NCBI GenBank assembly: GCA_965213855.1
Contig: CBDCAA010000008.1
Coordinates: 1,364,001-1,428,000 of the forward strand
Source of the DNA: JBBROS01 sp965213855
GTDB taxonomy: Bacteria; Pseudomonadota; Alphaproteobacteria; Acetobacterales; Acetobacteraceae
Reading direction: 5' to 3'
Length of the DNA: 64,000 nt
Shown: positions 42,213 through 50,229 of the stretch, in pieces
Numbering within the stretch: the first letter of the stretch is position 1
Layout: every line of letters begins with the position of its first letter
Made by a program: the position numbers and the translations under genes
The notes under the pieces: generated by a model
Database searches by the model: none
What the model saw: the letters and a program-made list of their open reading frames with translations, nothing else
What the model was told of the DNA's origin: nothing

Positions 42213-43019
42213 TCAGGCGTCTACCAGGGTGGCGCCGGCGCGCACGGGCGGGCTGACCGGCGGCGCCGTCGACCCGTAAACCTCGGCCATGATGGCAGCC
42301 GTCATCCCGGCGCACGGGCCGTCGAACAGGATGCGCCCATCCCTCAGCGCCACGATCCGGCGGCAATAGGTCAGCGCGACGTCGACCTGGTGCAGCGACA
42401 CCACCACCGTGATGCCGTCTTCGCGATTGAGCCCGGCGAGGGTCTCCATCACCCGCCGGCTGCTCTCCGGATCGAGCGAGGCGATCGGCTCGTCCGCCAG
42501 CACGATCCTGGCGCCCTGCACCAGCGTCCGAGCGATCGCGGCGCGTTGCTGCTGGCCGCCGCTCAGGGTCTTGGCTGGCTGCATCGCTTGGTCGCCGATG
42601 CCCACACGCCGCAACGCCGCGGCGGCGCGCTCATGCTCGATCGCCGGGAACCAGCCCGGAAGCGTGCGCCACAGCGGCAGGCGACCCAATGCGCCCAGCA
42701 GCACGTTCGTCAGTACCGGCAGGCGGGCGACCAGGTTGAACTGTTGGAACACGACGCCGATCCCGGCCCGAACCCGCCGCACGCCCGGCGCCAGACGCCC
42801 ATTCCGCTGCACCAGCGCGCCGTGCACGGCGATCGTGCCGGAACCGCGGTCGCCCACGGTCAGTCCGGCGATATGGCGCAGCAGCGTGCTCTTGCCCGAT
42901 CCCGACGACCCGATCAGCGCGACCATCTCGCCGGGCGAAACGGCGAGCGCCGGGATGTCGAGCACCCGACGGCCGCGAAACGTCTTGCTCAGTCGTTCGA
43001 TCTCGACGGCTTCCGGCAC
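42213..43019 (-). CDS. phnC: Phosphonate/phosphite ABC transporter ATPase PhnC
   Basis: From GTG 43019 (AGGTGG upstream) the 268-residue product has Walker A GSSGSGKSTLLRH, Q-loop FQQFNLVARLPVL, signature LSGGQQQRAAIARTL, Walker B IVLADEPIASLDP and the switch His in VVVSLHQVDVA. LPLWRTLPGWFP-like insertion after the Q-loop is typical of PhnC. It is the first gene of phnCDE; no C-P lyase or phosphite dehydrogenase gene is in the window. Confidence 0.93.
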   Translation of the reverse strand: MPEAVEIERLSKTFRGRRVLDIPALAVSPGEMVALIGSSGSGKSTLLRHIAGLTVGDRGSGTIAVHGALVQRNGRLAPGVRRVRAGIGVVFQQFNLVARLPVLTNVLLGALGRLPLWRTLPGWFPAIEHERAAAALRRVGIGDQAMQPAKTLSGGQQQRAAIARTLVQGARIVLADEPIASLDPESSRRVMETLAGLNREDGITVVVSLHQVDVALTYCRRIVALRDGRILFDGPCAGMTAAIMAEVYGSTAPPVSPPVRAGATLVDA

Positions 43020-43072
43020 CGGCCCACCTTGCACTGTCGCGCGGTGTATCGACTGGCAACCCGACCAGCCGA

Positions 43073-43101
43073 ATGACAAGACGGCGTCAGTTCCATGACA
43101 G
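43073..43101 (-). promoter_or_regulatory. Three PHO-box-like heptamer repeats upstream of phnC
   Basis: On the minus strand CTGTCAT begins at 43101, CTGACGC at 43090 and TTGTCAT at 43079. The first and third match the PhoB half-site consensus CTGTCAT in 7 and 6 of 7 bases; the middle one matches 5 of 7 against the second-half form CTGTCAC. The spacing is exactly 11 bp each, the periodicity of PhoB binding sites. They lie 54-82 nt upstream of the phnC start, so PhoB control under phosphate limitation is likely. No clear -10 was assigned. Confidence 0.7.
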
Positions 43102-43206
43102 ATTCCGGGCCGACCGAAGGCGAGGGCCGGGCAAGCGGACGCCCACAACCTTCCATTAACCTTACTGCCCTATTCTCGCCGGACCAGAACTCGGGAAAGG
43201 CGGCCC

Positions 43207-43593
43207 ATGTCCATCGACCGTTCGATCAACGTCCTGATCGTGGACGACTACAAGACGATGCTCCGGATCATCCGCAACCTGCTCAAGCAGATCAACTTCA
43301 ACAATGTCGAGGAAGCGTCGGACGGGTCGGAGGCGCTGCAGAAGCTGCGCTCGGGCCAGTTCGGCCTCGTGATCAGCGACTGGAACATGGAGCCGATGAC
43401 GGGCCTGCAGCTCCTGCAGGAGGTGCGGTCCGACGCGCGGTTGAAGCCGACCCCTTTCATCATGGTGACGGCCGAGAGCAAGGCCGAGAACATCGTGGCG
43501 GCCAAGGAGGCGGGCGTATCGAACTACATCGTCAAGCCGTTCAACGCGGAAACACTGCAGAGCAAGATCGAGAAGGTGCTCGGCCATGCATGA
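43207..43593 (+). CDS. cheY: Chemotaxis response regulator CheY
   Basis: This is a stand-alone 128-residue receiver domain. It has the acidic pair in LIVDDYKTMLRII (Asp13, Asp14), the phosphorylation site Asp58 in VISDWNMEPM, Thr88 in MVTAES and Lys110 in YIVKPFNAETL. All residues needed for phosphorelay are present and the sequence matches motility CheY rather than other receivers. It overlaps cheZ by 8 nt, so the phosphatase is co-expressed. The histidine kinase CheA is elsewhere. Confidence 0.92.
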   Translation: MSIDRSINVLIVDDYKTMLRIIRNLLKQINFNNVEEASDGSEALQKLRSGQFGLVISDWNMEPMTGLQLLQEVRSDARLKPTPFIMVTAESKAENIVAAKEAGVSNYIVKPFNAETLQSKIEKVLGHA

Positions 43594-44116
43594 CACCCCG
43601 ATCGAGCTGGTCGCCCGGCTCAAGACGAAGGTGTTCGATTCGGAGCTGCTGTCCGAGGTCGAAGACCTGGCCCGCACCATTGCCAACACCCGGACCGAGT
43701 TGCAGCGGCTCGATGCCGGGCCGTTCATCGCCGGCCACATCCCCGCCGCGACGGACGAGTTGGACGCCGTGGTGGCCCATACCGCGTCGGCGACGGACGT
43801 CATCCTGGAAGCCTGCGAGCGGCTGGAGGAGGCGTCCGCCTCGGGCGAGCCGGTCAATGCCGACGTGGTCAGCCGCGCGACGACCAGCATCTACGAGGCT
43901 TGCAGCTTCCAAGACATCACCGGCCAGCGGATCAGCAAGGTCGTCACGACGCTGAAGGCGATCGAGAAGAAGGTCGGCGAGATCCTCAAGGTGTTCGGCC
44001 AGGGGCAGGAAATCCAGGCGACCCCGGAACCGTCCGGCTCGCTGACCAACGGCCCACAGCTTCCCGGAAAGGCGATGGCGCAATCCGACATCGATGCCCT
44101 GCTGTCCGACTTCTGA
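43586..44116 (+). CDS. cheZ: CheY-P phosphatase CheZ
   Basis: The 176-residue all-helical protein has the CheZ catalytic helix IYEACSFQDITGQRISKVV, where the Gln (in FQDITGQR) enters the CheY active site. It ends in a flexible linker and a C-terminal CheY-binding peptide (AMAQSDIDALLSDF). It dephosphorylates CheY-P to reset the flagellar switch. The overlap with cheY and the matching direction support a functional pair. Confidence 0.92.
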   Translation: MHDTPIELVARLKTKVFDSELLSEVEDLARTIANTRTELQRLDAGPFIAGHIPAATDELDAVVAHTASATDVILEACERLEEASASGEPVNADVVSRATTSIYEACSFQDITGQRISKVVTTLKAIEKKVGEILKVFGQGQEIQATPEPSGSLTNGPQLPGKAMAQSDIDALLSDF

Positions 44117-44171
44117 GCGCTGATGGGAACCGGGCACGGCCATTGCATGCGGGGCCACACGGAGGAACCGC

Positions 44172-45128
44172 ATGCAAGCCAGTCGTCGCCGCATCCTCGC
44201 CTCGGGGCTCGCCGCTCCTCTGCTCAGCCTACCGGGCATCCGGCGGGCAAGCGCGGAGCCGGCGACCGTGAAGGTCGGGTCGCTCAAGCTGATCCATTCT
44301 ATAACGCCCTACTTCTATCAACGGTTCGCGCCTGCCGGGCTCACGATCGAGGTCGTTCCGTTCGAGAACCCGGCTGATTGCAAGAATGCCGTCGTGACCA
44401 AATCGGTCGACTTCGGCACGTTCGGGATCGCGGCGGGCATCTTTGGCGCGTCGGCGCACGAACCCGTGGTCGTGGTCGCCTCTGCCTGCAACCGAGGCAT
44501 GGCGATCGTGGTCAAGGCGGATAGCGACGCGCAGAAGCTGGCCGATCTCAAAGGGCGTCGCGTCGCGATCTGGCCCGGCTCGACGCAGGAGGTGTTCATG
44601 CTCGAGCGCCTCCGTATGGAGGGGCTCACCATCCGCGACGTCCAACCCGTCCGGGTCAGCTTCAGCGAGATGCACGCCGCCCTCGCCCGTGGTGACGTCG
44701 AGGCCTATGTCGGCGCGGAGCCGGCGCCCGGGGTCAGCGTCTCGACCGGTGTCGGCCGCGTTCTGGAGTACCCCTACTCGACCGCGATGGGCAGTCTGAA
44801 CATGATCATCGCTACCCACGCCGAAACGGTGCAGGCGAACCCGGCGCTCGTGCGCAGCATGGTCGGCCTTCAGCGCCAAGCCAGCGAGTTCGCCATGTCG
44901 CACCGCGAGGACATGGTCGCGATGACCGTCCAGAAGCTCGGCCAGAAGAAAGACGCGATCGAGCTGAGTGCTCCGAACGTCGAACTGAATTGGCGCATGA
45001 CACCGGAAATGGTCGCCGAGACCAAGACGTATGCCGACCACATGCTCGCGCTGAAGCAGATCCGCCAACTTCCCGATTTTACGACCTTCCTCAACACGAG
45101 CTTCTCCGACGCTGTCGCCACCGCTTGA
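44172..45128 (+). CDS. NitT/TauT-type ABC transporter substrate-binding protein
   Basis: The 318-residue product has a Tat-like signal (SRRRILASGLAAPLLSL, cleavage near ASA). The binding fold follows with VKVGSLKLIHSITPYF, KSVDFGTFGIAAGIFGAS, DLKGRRVAIWPGSTQEV and LARGDVEAYVGAEPAPG. Family members bind nitrate, taurine, riboflavin precursors, sulphonates or pyrimidine intermediates; the ligand here is unknown. GGAGG lies 6 nt upstream of ATG 44172. The permease start overlaps its stop. Confidence 0.88.
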   Translation: MQASRRRILASGLAAPLLSLPGIRRASAEPATVKVGSLKLIHSITPYFYQRFAPAGLTIEVVPFENPADCKNAVVTKSVDFGTFGIAAGIFGASAHEPVVVVASACNRGMAIVVKADSDAQKLADLKGRRVAIWPGSTQEVFMLERLRMEGLTIRDVQPVRVSFSEMHAALARGDVEAYVGAEPAPGVSVSTGVGRVLEYPYSTAMGSLNMIIATHAETVQANPALVRSMVGLQRQASEFAMSHREDMVAMTVQKLGQKKDAIELSAPNVELNWRMTPEMVAETKTYADHMLALKQIRQLPDFTTFLNTSFSDAVATA

Positions 45129-45904
45129 TCGCCGACCGCTTCCGCCCTGCGCTTGCCATACTCGTCCCCGGACTGCTGCTGCTGGCGTGGTGGCTTTCGA
45201 CCCGGCAGCCCGGCTACGGCCTGATCCCGTCGCCCATGGAGGTCGGCCGATCATTGGTCGACCTGGCGGTGGGTGAGGACGGGGACGCGTTTACGGGAAT
45301 GCTTCTCACCCATACGCTGGCCTCGGTCGGTCGGGTGTATGGCGCATTCCTGCTCGCGGCCGCCATCGCACTGCCGCTCGGCCTGTTGATCGGACGCCTG
45401 CCGCTCGTCCGCTCGCTCCTCGACCCGACGCTCCAGGTGCTCCGCCCGGTGCCGGTCACGGCGTGGCTGCCGCTCTCGATGATCGTGTTCGGGCTCGGCC
45501 CACGGAGCGCCTTTTTTCTCGTCGCCCTCGGCGCATTCTATCCGATCCTCGTCAACACCGTCTTCGGCGTCCGCAGCGTCGACGCGCGGTTGTTCGAGGC
45601 TGCGGCCATGCTGGGCACCAGCCGCGCGATGGTGTTCCCGCGCGTCGTGCTGCCGGCGGCGTTGCCTGGAATCTTCACCGGGCTGCGGCTCGGGCTTGGG
45701 TTTGCCTGGGTCGTGATCGTGGTGGGCGAGATGACGGGGGTGTCGACCGGGCTCGGGGCGATGATCATGGACGCTCGCCAGCTCAGCCGCACGGACATCG
45801 TGATTGCCGGCATGGTCGTCATCGGCGCCCTCGGCTACCTGTCGGACCGCGCGGTCCAGGCGCTCGGACGGCGATTGCTGCGCTGGAGCCCGCTCCATGC
45901 GTGA
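45125..45904 (+). CDS. NitT/TauT-type ABC transporter permease
   Basis: The start is TTG 45125, overlapping the previous stop (TTGA), which gives 259 residues. There are about six membrane helices. The SsuC/TauC-type pattern shows PSPMEVGRSLVDL, LPLGLLIGRLPLVRSLLDP, RPVPVTAWLPLSMIVFGLG and the EAA loop FEAAAMLGTSRAMVFPRVVLPAALPGI (split: FEAAAMLGTSRAMVF, PRVVLPAALPGI). Longer frames beginning at 44990 are shadow sequence of the binding-protein gene. Confidence 0.88.
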   Translation: MIADRFRPALAILVPGLLLLAWWLSTRQPGYGLIPSPMEVGRSLVDLAVGEDGDAFTGMLLTHTLASVGRVYGAFLLAAAIALPLGLLIGRLPLVRSLLDPTLQVLRPVPVTAWLPLSMIVFGLGPRSAFFLVALGAFYPILVNTVFGVRSVDARLFEAAAMLGTSRAMVFPRVVLPAALPGIFTGLRLGLGFAWVVIVVGEMTGVSTGLGAMIMDARQLSRTDIVIAGMVVIGALGYLSDRAVQALGRRLLRWSPLHA

Positions 45905-46664
45905 CGACGCAGGGCCGGGCCCGGCCCTGTTGCGGGTCGCCGGGGTCGGCAAGGTCTATCCTGGCGGCACCGAGGCATTACGGGGAGCAGACCTCGAGAT
46001 CGGCCGCGGTGACTTCGTGTGCCTGATCGGCGCGAGCGGCTGCGGCAAGAGCACCCTGCTGCGGCTGATCGCCGGGTTTGAGACGCCGAGCAGCGGGACT
46101 CTGCACATCGAGGGCCGCCCCGTCACGGGACCCGGGCCGGACCGGGGCATGGTGTTCCAGGATTACGGACTGTTTCCGTGGCTGACGGTGCGCGGCAACG
46201 TCGGCTTCGGCCCCCGTTCGCGTGGACTGCCGGCAGGCGAGGTCGCGGCGCGGGCCAACCGCTTCGTCGCGATGGTCGGCCTGGAGCGTTTCGCGGATGC
46301 GTATCCGCACCAGCTCAGCGGCGGCATGAAGCAGCGGGTCGCGATCGCCCGGGTGCTGGCCAACGACGCCGCGCTCATCCTGATGGACGAGCCTTTCGGG
46401 GCGCTCGACGCGATGTCGCGGGAGCGGCTGCAGACCGAACTGCTCCAGCTTTGGAACGAGACCGGGCTTACGATCATCTTCGTCACCCACTCGATCGAGG
46501 AGGCGTTGGTGCTGGCCGACCGGGTGGTCCTGATGTCGACGGGGCCAGGGCGGATCGTGGGCGAGACGATTGTTGACCTGGAACGGCCCCGCGACGTGTC
46601 GGGTCCGGCGTTCAACGCGCTGCGCCGCGAGCTGACGGCCGCGCTGCACGGCAGCGGCGCCTGA
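45897..46664 (+). CDS. NitT/TauT-type ABC transporter ATPase
   Basis: The 255-residue protein from ATG 45897 has Walker A GASGCGKSTLLRLIAG, Q-loop VFQDYGLFPWLTV, signature LSGGMKQRVAIARVL, Walker B ALILMDEPFGALDA and the switch His in FVTHSIEEAL. This is the SsuB/TauB/NrtD class. It overlaps the permease by 8 nt and completes a three-gene importer. Confidence 0.93.
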   Translation: MRDDAGPGPALLRVAGVGKVYPGGTEALRGADLEIGRGDFVCLIGASGCGKSTLLRLIAGFETPSSGTLHIEGRPVTGPGPDRGMVFQDYGLFPWLTVRGNVGFGPRSRGLPAGEVAARANRFVAMVGLERFADAYPHQLSGGMKQRVAIARVLANDAALILMDEPFGALDAMSRERLQTELLQLWNETGLTIIFVTHSIEEALVLADRVVLMSTGPGRIVGETIVDLERPRDVSGPAFNALRRELTAALHGSGA

Positions 46665-46892
46665 CGTGCGACGGAGCCGGTCGTTGGTGACCGGCATGGC
46701 GACTTGTCTCAATAAAGGTTTGGCATTGATGGCATGGGCTACGTCTCTCGACTGAGAACTCCCTTGCTCGTGATGGAAGAAACTTTATACGTTAGTAATG
46801 CATATCTTACTCGTTTCTCAAGTGTTCATTGACGGGTCACAAACGGGCATCCGGCAAGTTGGGTCTGGGCAATCGCGCCCAGGAGATCGAAC

Positions 46893-46994
46893 ATGACCAA
46901 GACCGTCGCCGCCACGCCTGCGAAGCCCGCGCCGACCCCATCGACCGCCGATACCGGCCGCGTTCGCGTGGGCAACGGCATGGTCAAGTTCTAG
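46893..46994 (+). CDS. 33-residue peptide, possible ribosomal peptide precursor
   Basis: ATG 46893 follows AGGAG at 7 nt spacing and the frame ends at TAG 46994. The N-terminal 20 residues are rich in Ala, Pro, Thr and Lys (KTVAATPAKPAPTPSTAD); the C-terminal 12 read GRVRVGNGMVKF. No membrane helix or signal is present. It sits 85 nt ahead of a DUF6065 gene on the same strand, behind a 228-nt AT-rich spacer. The leader-plus-core look, strong ribosome site and position suggest a precursor or signalling peptide, but nothing in the sequence proves modification. Confidence 0.55.
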   Translation: MTKTVAATPAKPAPTPSTADTGRVRVGNGMVKF

Positions 46995-47017
46995 GCAGGC
47001 GAACCGGCCAGAGGGCC

Positions 47018-47050
47018 GGGCTGCGTAGGGCCGATCGAGCTGCGCAGCCC
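47018..47050 (+). terminator. Hairpin between the peptide gene and the DUF6065 gene
   Basis: GGGCTGCGTAG pairs with CTGCGCAGCCC to give an 11-bp stem with one G-U pair and an 11-nt loop. No T run follows. Such a structure between a small peptide gene and its downstream gene often limits read-through or protects the upstream mRNA, so the peptide is made in excess. This role is inferred. Confidence 0.5.
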
Positions 47051-47079
47051 GCCCGAGCGGGGCCATCGATGGGGGTGCA

Positions 47080-47892
47080 ATGGCAGACGGAACGATTGGC
47101 GGCGAGGCCGCGGTGATACCCGTCATCGAGTTTTACAAGCTGATCGGCCCGGGCCGGCCGCCGAAGAGGGCGGACCGGTCCGCAGCCGGCTTCCTGCCCT
47201 CGCGCGCACTCCGCTATTGCGACGCGATGACGAGCGCGGCCGGCTTCGGCTACTGGCTATTCCCGGCCACGGACCTGGAGTTGCTGTGGGACGGCGAGCG
47301 GGTCATGTGGTCGCATGGCGATGCCTCGGCATGGCTGCCCTTGTCCGACACGCCGACGGGTGCGGTGCAGTTCCCGGGGTTTGCCGCCGCGTTCGACGCG
47401 GCGGCACCCGGGAGCATGACCGGTTGCGCGATCCCGTTCCTCACCGCGGGGCTGGAGCCGGGATCGGTGCAGATGTGGACCGGCCTGCTGGCCCGCACCC
47501 GGCCGGGTTGGAGCGTGTCGCTGCGGTCCCCGGTGAACCTGCCGCCTTTGCCAGGGCTGACGTTCTGGGAAGGGATCATCGAGACCGACCAGTGGTTCGG
47601 GCCTCTGTTCACGGTGCTGAAGATCACCAAGACCGACACGCCGGTTCGGCTCAGGGCGGACGTGCCGTTCCTGCAAGCGCAGCCGGTGGCGCAGGCGGCT
47701 TACCAGGACGGGTCCGCGACGGACAGGGTCCGTTCAATGGACGACATGTCGGCGCTGGATTGGGAGGCGCTGCAGGCGGTCGTGGCCCCGGCAGGCGAGG
47801 TCAAGCAGGGCGCCTACTCGGTGCGAGTCCGGAAACGCCGAACCTGTCCGCGGCATCAGGTGCACGTCGCGCGCGCAGTCGCGCCCATCTAG
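47080..47892 (+). CDS. DUF6065 family protein
   Basis: The 270-residue protein reads VIEFYKLIGPGRPPKRADRS, then RALRYCDAMTSAAGFGYWLFP and LELLWDGERV near the N terminus. The middle has AIPFLTAGLEPGSVQMWTGLLARTRPGWSV and NLPPLPGLTFWEGIIETDQWFGPLF, followed by DTPVRLRADVPFLQAQPV. I recognise this as the DUF6065 pattern, a family of unknown function. GGGGG lies before ATG 47080. Many aromatic and Gly/Pro turns suggest a beta-rich cytoplasmic protein. Its stop overlaps that of the convergent regulator. Confidence 0.7.
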   Translation: MADGTIGGEAAVIPVIEFYKLIGPGRPPKRADRSAAGFLPSRALRYCDAMTSAAGFGYWLFPATDLELLWDGERVMWSHGDASAWLPLSDTPTGAVQFPGFAAAFDAAAPGSMTGCAIPFLTAGLEPGSVQMWTGLLARTRPGWSVSLRSPVNLPPLPGLTFWEGIIETDQWFGPLFTVLKITKTDTPVRLRADVPFLQAQPVAQAAYQDGSATDRVRSMDDMSALDWEALQAVVAPAGEVKQGAYSVRVRKRRTCPRHQVHVARAVAPI

Positions 47893-49739
47893 CCGGCAAC
47901 GCCGGCCAGGCGCAGGCCGGTCAGGTAGAAATGCCGGTCACGCGGGCGCAGCGGCGGGCGGGCGATCAGCGCGTCCACCGTGATGTCCAACCCGGCGGAC
48001 CGCATTGCGGTGATGCAGCCGGCCGCGTCCGCAAGCCGGCCGAGGTGGCCGAGGGCGGCCAGGCGCACCTTCAGCGCCGTCAGATGGCGGGGCCGCCGAT
48101 CGAGCGAACGCAGGGCCAGGCGCTCGGCGGCCTCGAGGTCGCCGAGGAAGAAGCGGGCCGTCATCGCGGCGTGCTCGACGGCGAACATGTGGGGGTCGGT
48201 CGGGGACAGCGCTTCGGCCTTCAACGTCTGATTGAGGGCGAGCTGGTGCTCGCCGTTGTAGATGCGAGACCAACTGGACAGCGTCCAGACGATCGGCAGG
48301 TTCGGGTTCAACGAGATCGCCCTGTCATGCAGGACCAGGGCCGCGTGGATGTCGTGCTGCAGGTAGGCCTTGACGTGCCCCGCGATGCTCAACCCCCGGG
48401 CATCGAGCGGGTCGAGGCCAACGGCGCACTCCGCGGCCACTCCGGCCCGCGCGGCCGCCTTCACGGGGTCCTCGCTCCAACCCTCGGCCATCACGCAGAC
48501 ATACCAGTAGGCGAGCCAGGCGTGCGGGGCCGCGTAGGCCGGATCGAGGCGGATCGCCTTCTCCAGTTCGAACCGGGCTTGCAGGAAGCGGCCCCTGTCG
48601 GCGCGGTAGATCCCCTGGATGGCCGTCAGCAGGGCTTGATGCGCCTCCGCGTTGGGGGCGTTGGCGGTCTCGCCGCGGAAGCGGTGGCGCTGCAGCAGCT
48701 CAGGATCGATCTGCGCGACGGTCTGCGAGGCGATCGTGTCTTGCAGCGTGAACACGTCATCGAGCTGGCCGTCGAACCGAGCCGCCCAGATCACCTCGAA
48801 CTCCATCGAGACATCGAGCAGGTTGACTGTGACCCGGATGCGTTGGCCCGCGACCTGGATCGTGCCGCTGATGACGTAGTCGAGGTTGTAGGAGCGGCAG
48901 CGGGCCAGCGCGTCCGCGGCGGGGCCGCTTTGATCCCAGAACGAGCCTGTGGCGATCAGCCGCGGCATCCTGAACTTGGCAAGCGCGGCCGAGATTTCTT
49001 CCGCCAGGCCGAGCGAAAGACCCTCGGGCTGCGCGCCGCCCAATGTCCTGAACGGCAGAACCGCGATCCGCCAGCCCTTGTCCGGAGGCCCCGGAGAGGC
49101 GGGGGCCGGGGACGGCCCCGTGACGCCCGGCGCCGCCGGCGACCTCGACAACAGCGTGCCAGGGTCAGGAATGAGAGCGGACTGCCGGCCGCTTTCGGGG
49201 GCGAGGGGCGGTTTGGGCGGGAGAGCGGCGTACTCCATCGCGGGCGGGACGAAGGCTTTCTGGAAGACAAGGTTCTTCCATAGCTGGTCGAAGTGCCGGT
49301 CGAGCGCGGGGTCGAGACCGGCGAGGTTTTGGCAAAGCAGGAGGTGGCCGATGCCAGCTTCGTGGCCGGCGCCCCACTCGCCCGGTTGCGTGTCGTGCAC
49401 ATCAACCCAGACAGCGCGGGTGTCCAGCGACAACCGGCCGCCGCCGGTCACGATCACCGAGGGCGAGCCGCACGCTCCGACCGCGATCTGCAGCTCCCGC
49501 AGCGCCTGCCGCAACGAGTTGGCGGCGTACTCGCGCGGCTTGGCGCTCCAGAGCAGGCCGGCGGCATAGTCGCGGCGGATTGGCTGTGGGCTATGGGCGG
49601 CGATCAGCGCCAGAAGTGCGCGGGCCTTTTTGCTGATCGGAAGCGCCGAGTCGCCCGTGCCGAAGCTGGCATCGAAGTCGCCGACGAGCCGCAGCCACAG
49701 GCGCACACCGCGGTCGAGCTGGCTTACCGTCCCGTCCAC
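47889..49739 (-). CDS. SARP/OmpR-like regulator with TolB-like and TPR domains
   Basis: The 616-residue protein has an N-terminal winged helix (about 12-110: LPISKKARALLALIAAH; AANSLRQALREL), as in SARP/BTAD-type and OmpR-type regulators. A Pro-rich linker leads to an adenylate-cyclase-associated TolB-like domain (about 225-335: IAVLPFRTLGG; LDYVISGTIQVAGQRIRV), and TPR repeats follow (about 370-580). It has no receiver domain. The start is GTG 49739. It is convergent with the DUF6065 gene and likely regulates genes nearby, such as the peptide locus, but that is inference. Confidence 0.8.
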   Translation of the reverse strand: MDGTVSQLDRGVRLWLRLVGDFDASFGTGDSALPISKKARALLALIAAHSPQPIRRDYAAGLLWSAKPREYAANSLRQALRELQIAVGACGSPSVIVTGGGRLSLDTRAVWVDVHDTQPGEWGAGHEAGIGHLLLCQNLAGLDPALDRHFDQLWKNLVFQKAFVPPAMEYAALPPKPPLAPESGRQSALIPDPGTLLSRSPAAPGVTGPSPAPASPGPPDKGWRIAVLPFRTLGGAQPEGLSLGLAEEISAALAKFRMPRLIATGSFWDQSGPAADALARCRSYNLDYVISGTIQVAGQRIRVTVNLLDVSMEFEVIWAARFDGQLDDVFTLQDTIASQTVAQIDPELLQRHRFRGETANAPNAEAHQALLTAIQGIYRADRGRFLQARFELEKAIRLDPAYAAPHAWLAYWYVCVMAEGWSEDPVKAAARAGVAAECAVGLDPLDARGLSIAGHVKAYLQHDIHAALVLHDRAISLNPNLPIVWTLSSWSRIYNGEHQLALNQTLKAEALSPTDPHMFAVEHAAMTARFFLGDLEAAERLALRSLDRRPRHLTALKVRLAALGHLGRLADAAGCITAMRSAGLDITVDALIARPPLRPRDRHFYLTGLRLAGVAG

Positions 49740-50229
49740 ATCGACACCACGATTAACTCCGCTACGATCTTTACTGACACTTCTTTAATATCGTAACACG
49801 GTCGTGAGCAAGTGCCTTTTACGAGCATGTGACAATGAACGGGAGCGGTTTACAATTCAATACACCCTAACGCGGCACCCAAGATGAGTTCGCCCAAAGC
49901 ACCGGCGCAACGATGCACGGGCCAAATGGGCACACGCCGAGATTAGTGCGCATCGAGCGACACCGTTCCATAATCTCCATTTCGTCGCAGGTCGTTAAGA
50001 CTATCTCGCTTTTTGCCCGGCTTCGACCCGTTTCAAGCGCGTCGGGTGGACAGTGCGACGCCTTGGCAGATTTGTTTATTCGTCGTACTCACGCTGCCGG
50101 CCCGTGTCACACCACACACGATCATGTCATCATACCACACGTTGTGCGACGTGCGGCAACGCTCAAGGCGTGGGTCGCGGAGCGTTCGCCGCGGTGTTAC
50201 GGTCGCGGTCCCAGCCCCAATGAGGTCAC
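49740..50229. other. 490-nt intergenic region, locally AT-rich
   Basis: No convincing gene lies here. A frame at 49913-50233 is low-complexity and lacks a ribosome site. The left part (49750-49870) is poorer in GC than its surroundings, with TTTAATATCG and TTTACAATTCAATACACC, and probably holds the promoter of the minus-strand regulator. The right 80 nt lead to a GAGG ribosome site for the short-chain dehydrogenase at 50230. Confidence 0.6.

Noticed and set aside
46799..46897. 31-residue frame upstream of the peptide gene, beginning MHILLVSQV
   Set aside because: No ribosome site, ends inside the next start region, and lies in a spacer; less convincing than the 33-codon frame.
47217..49283. 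688-codon plus-strand frame over DUF6065 and the regulator
   Set aside because: It runs through two real genes in other frames and has no motif.
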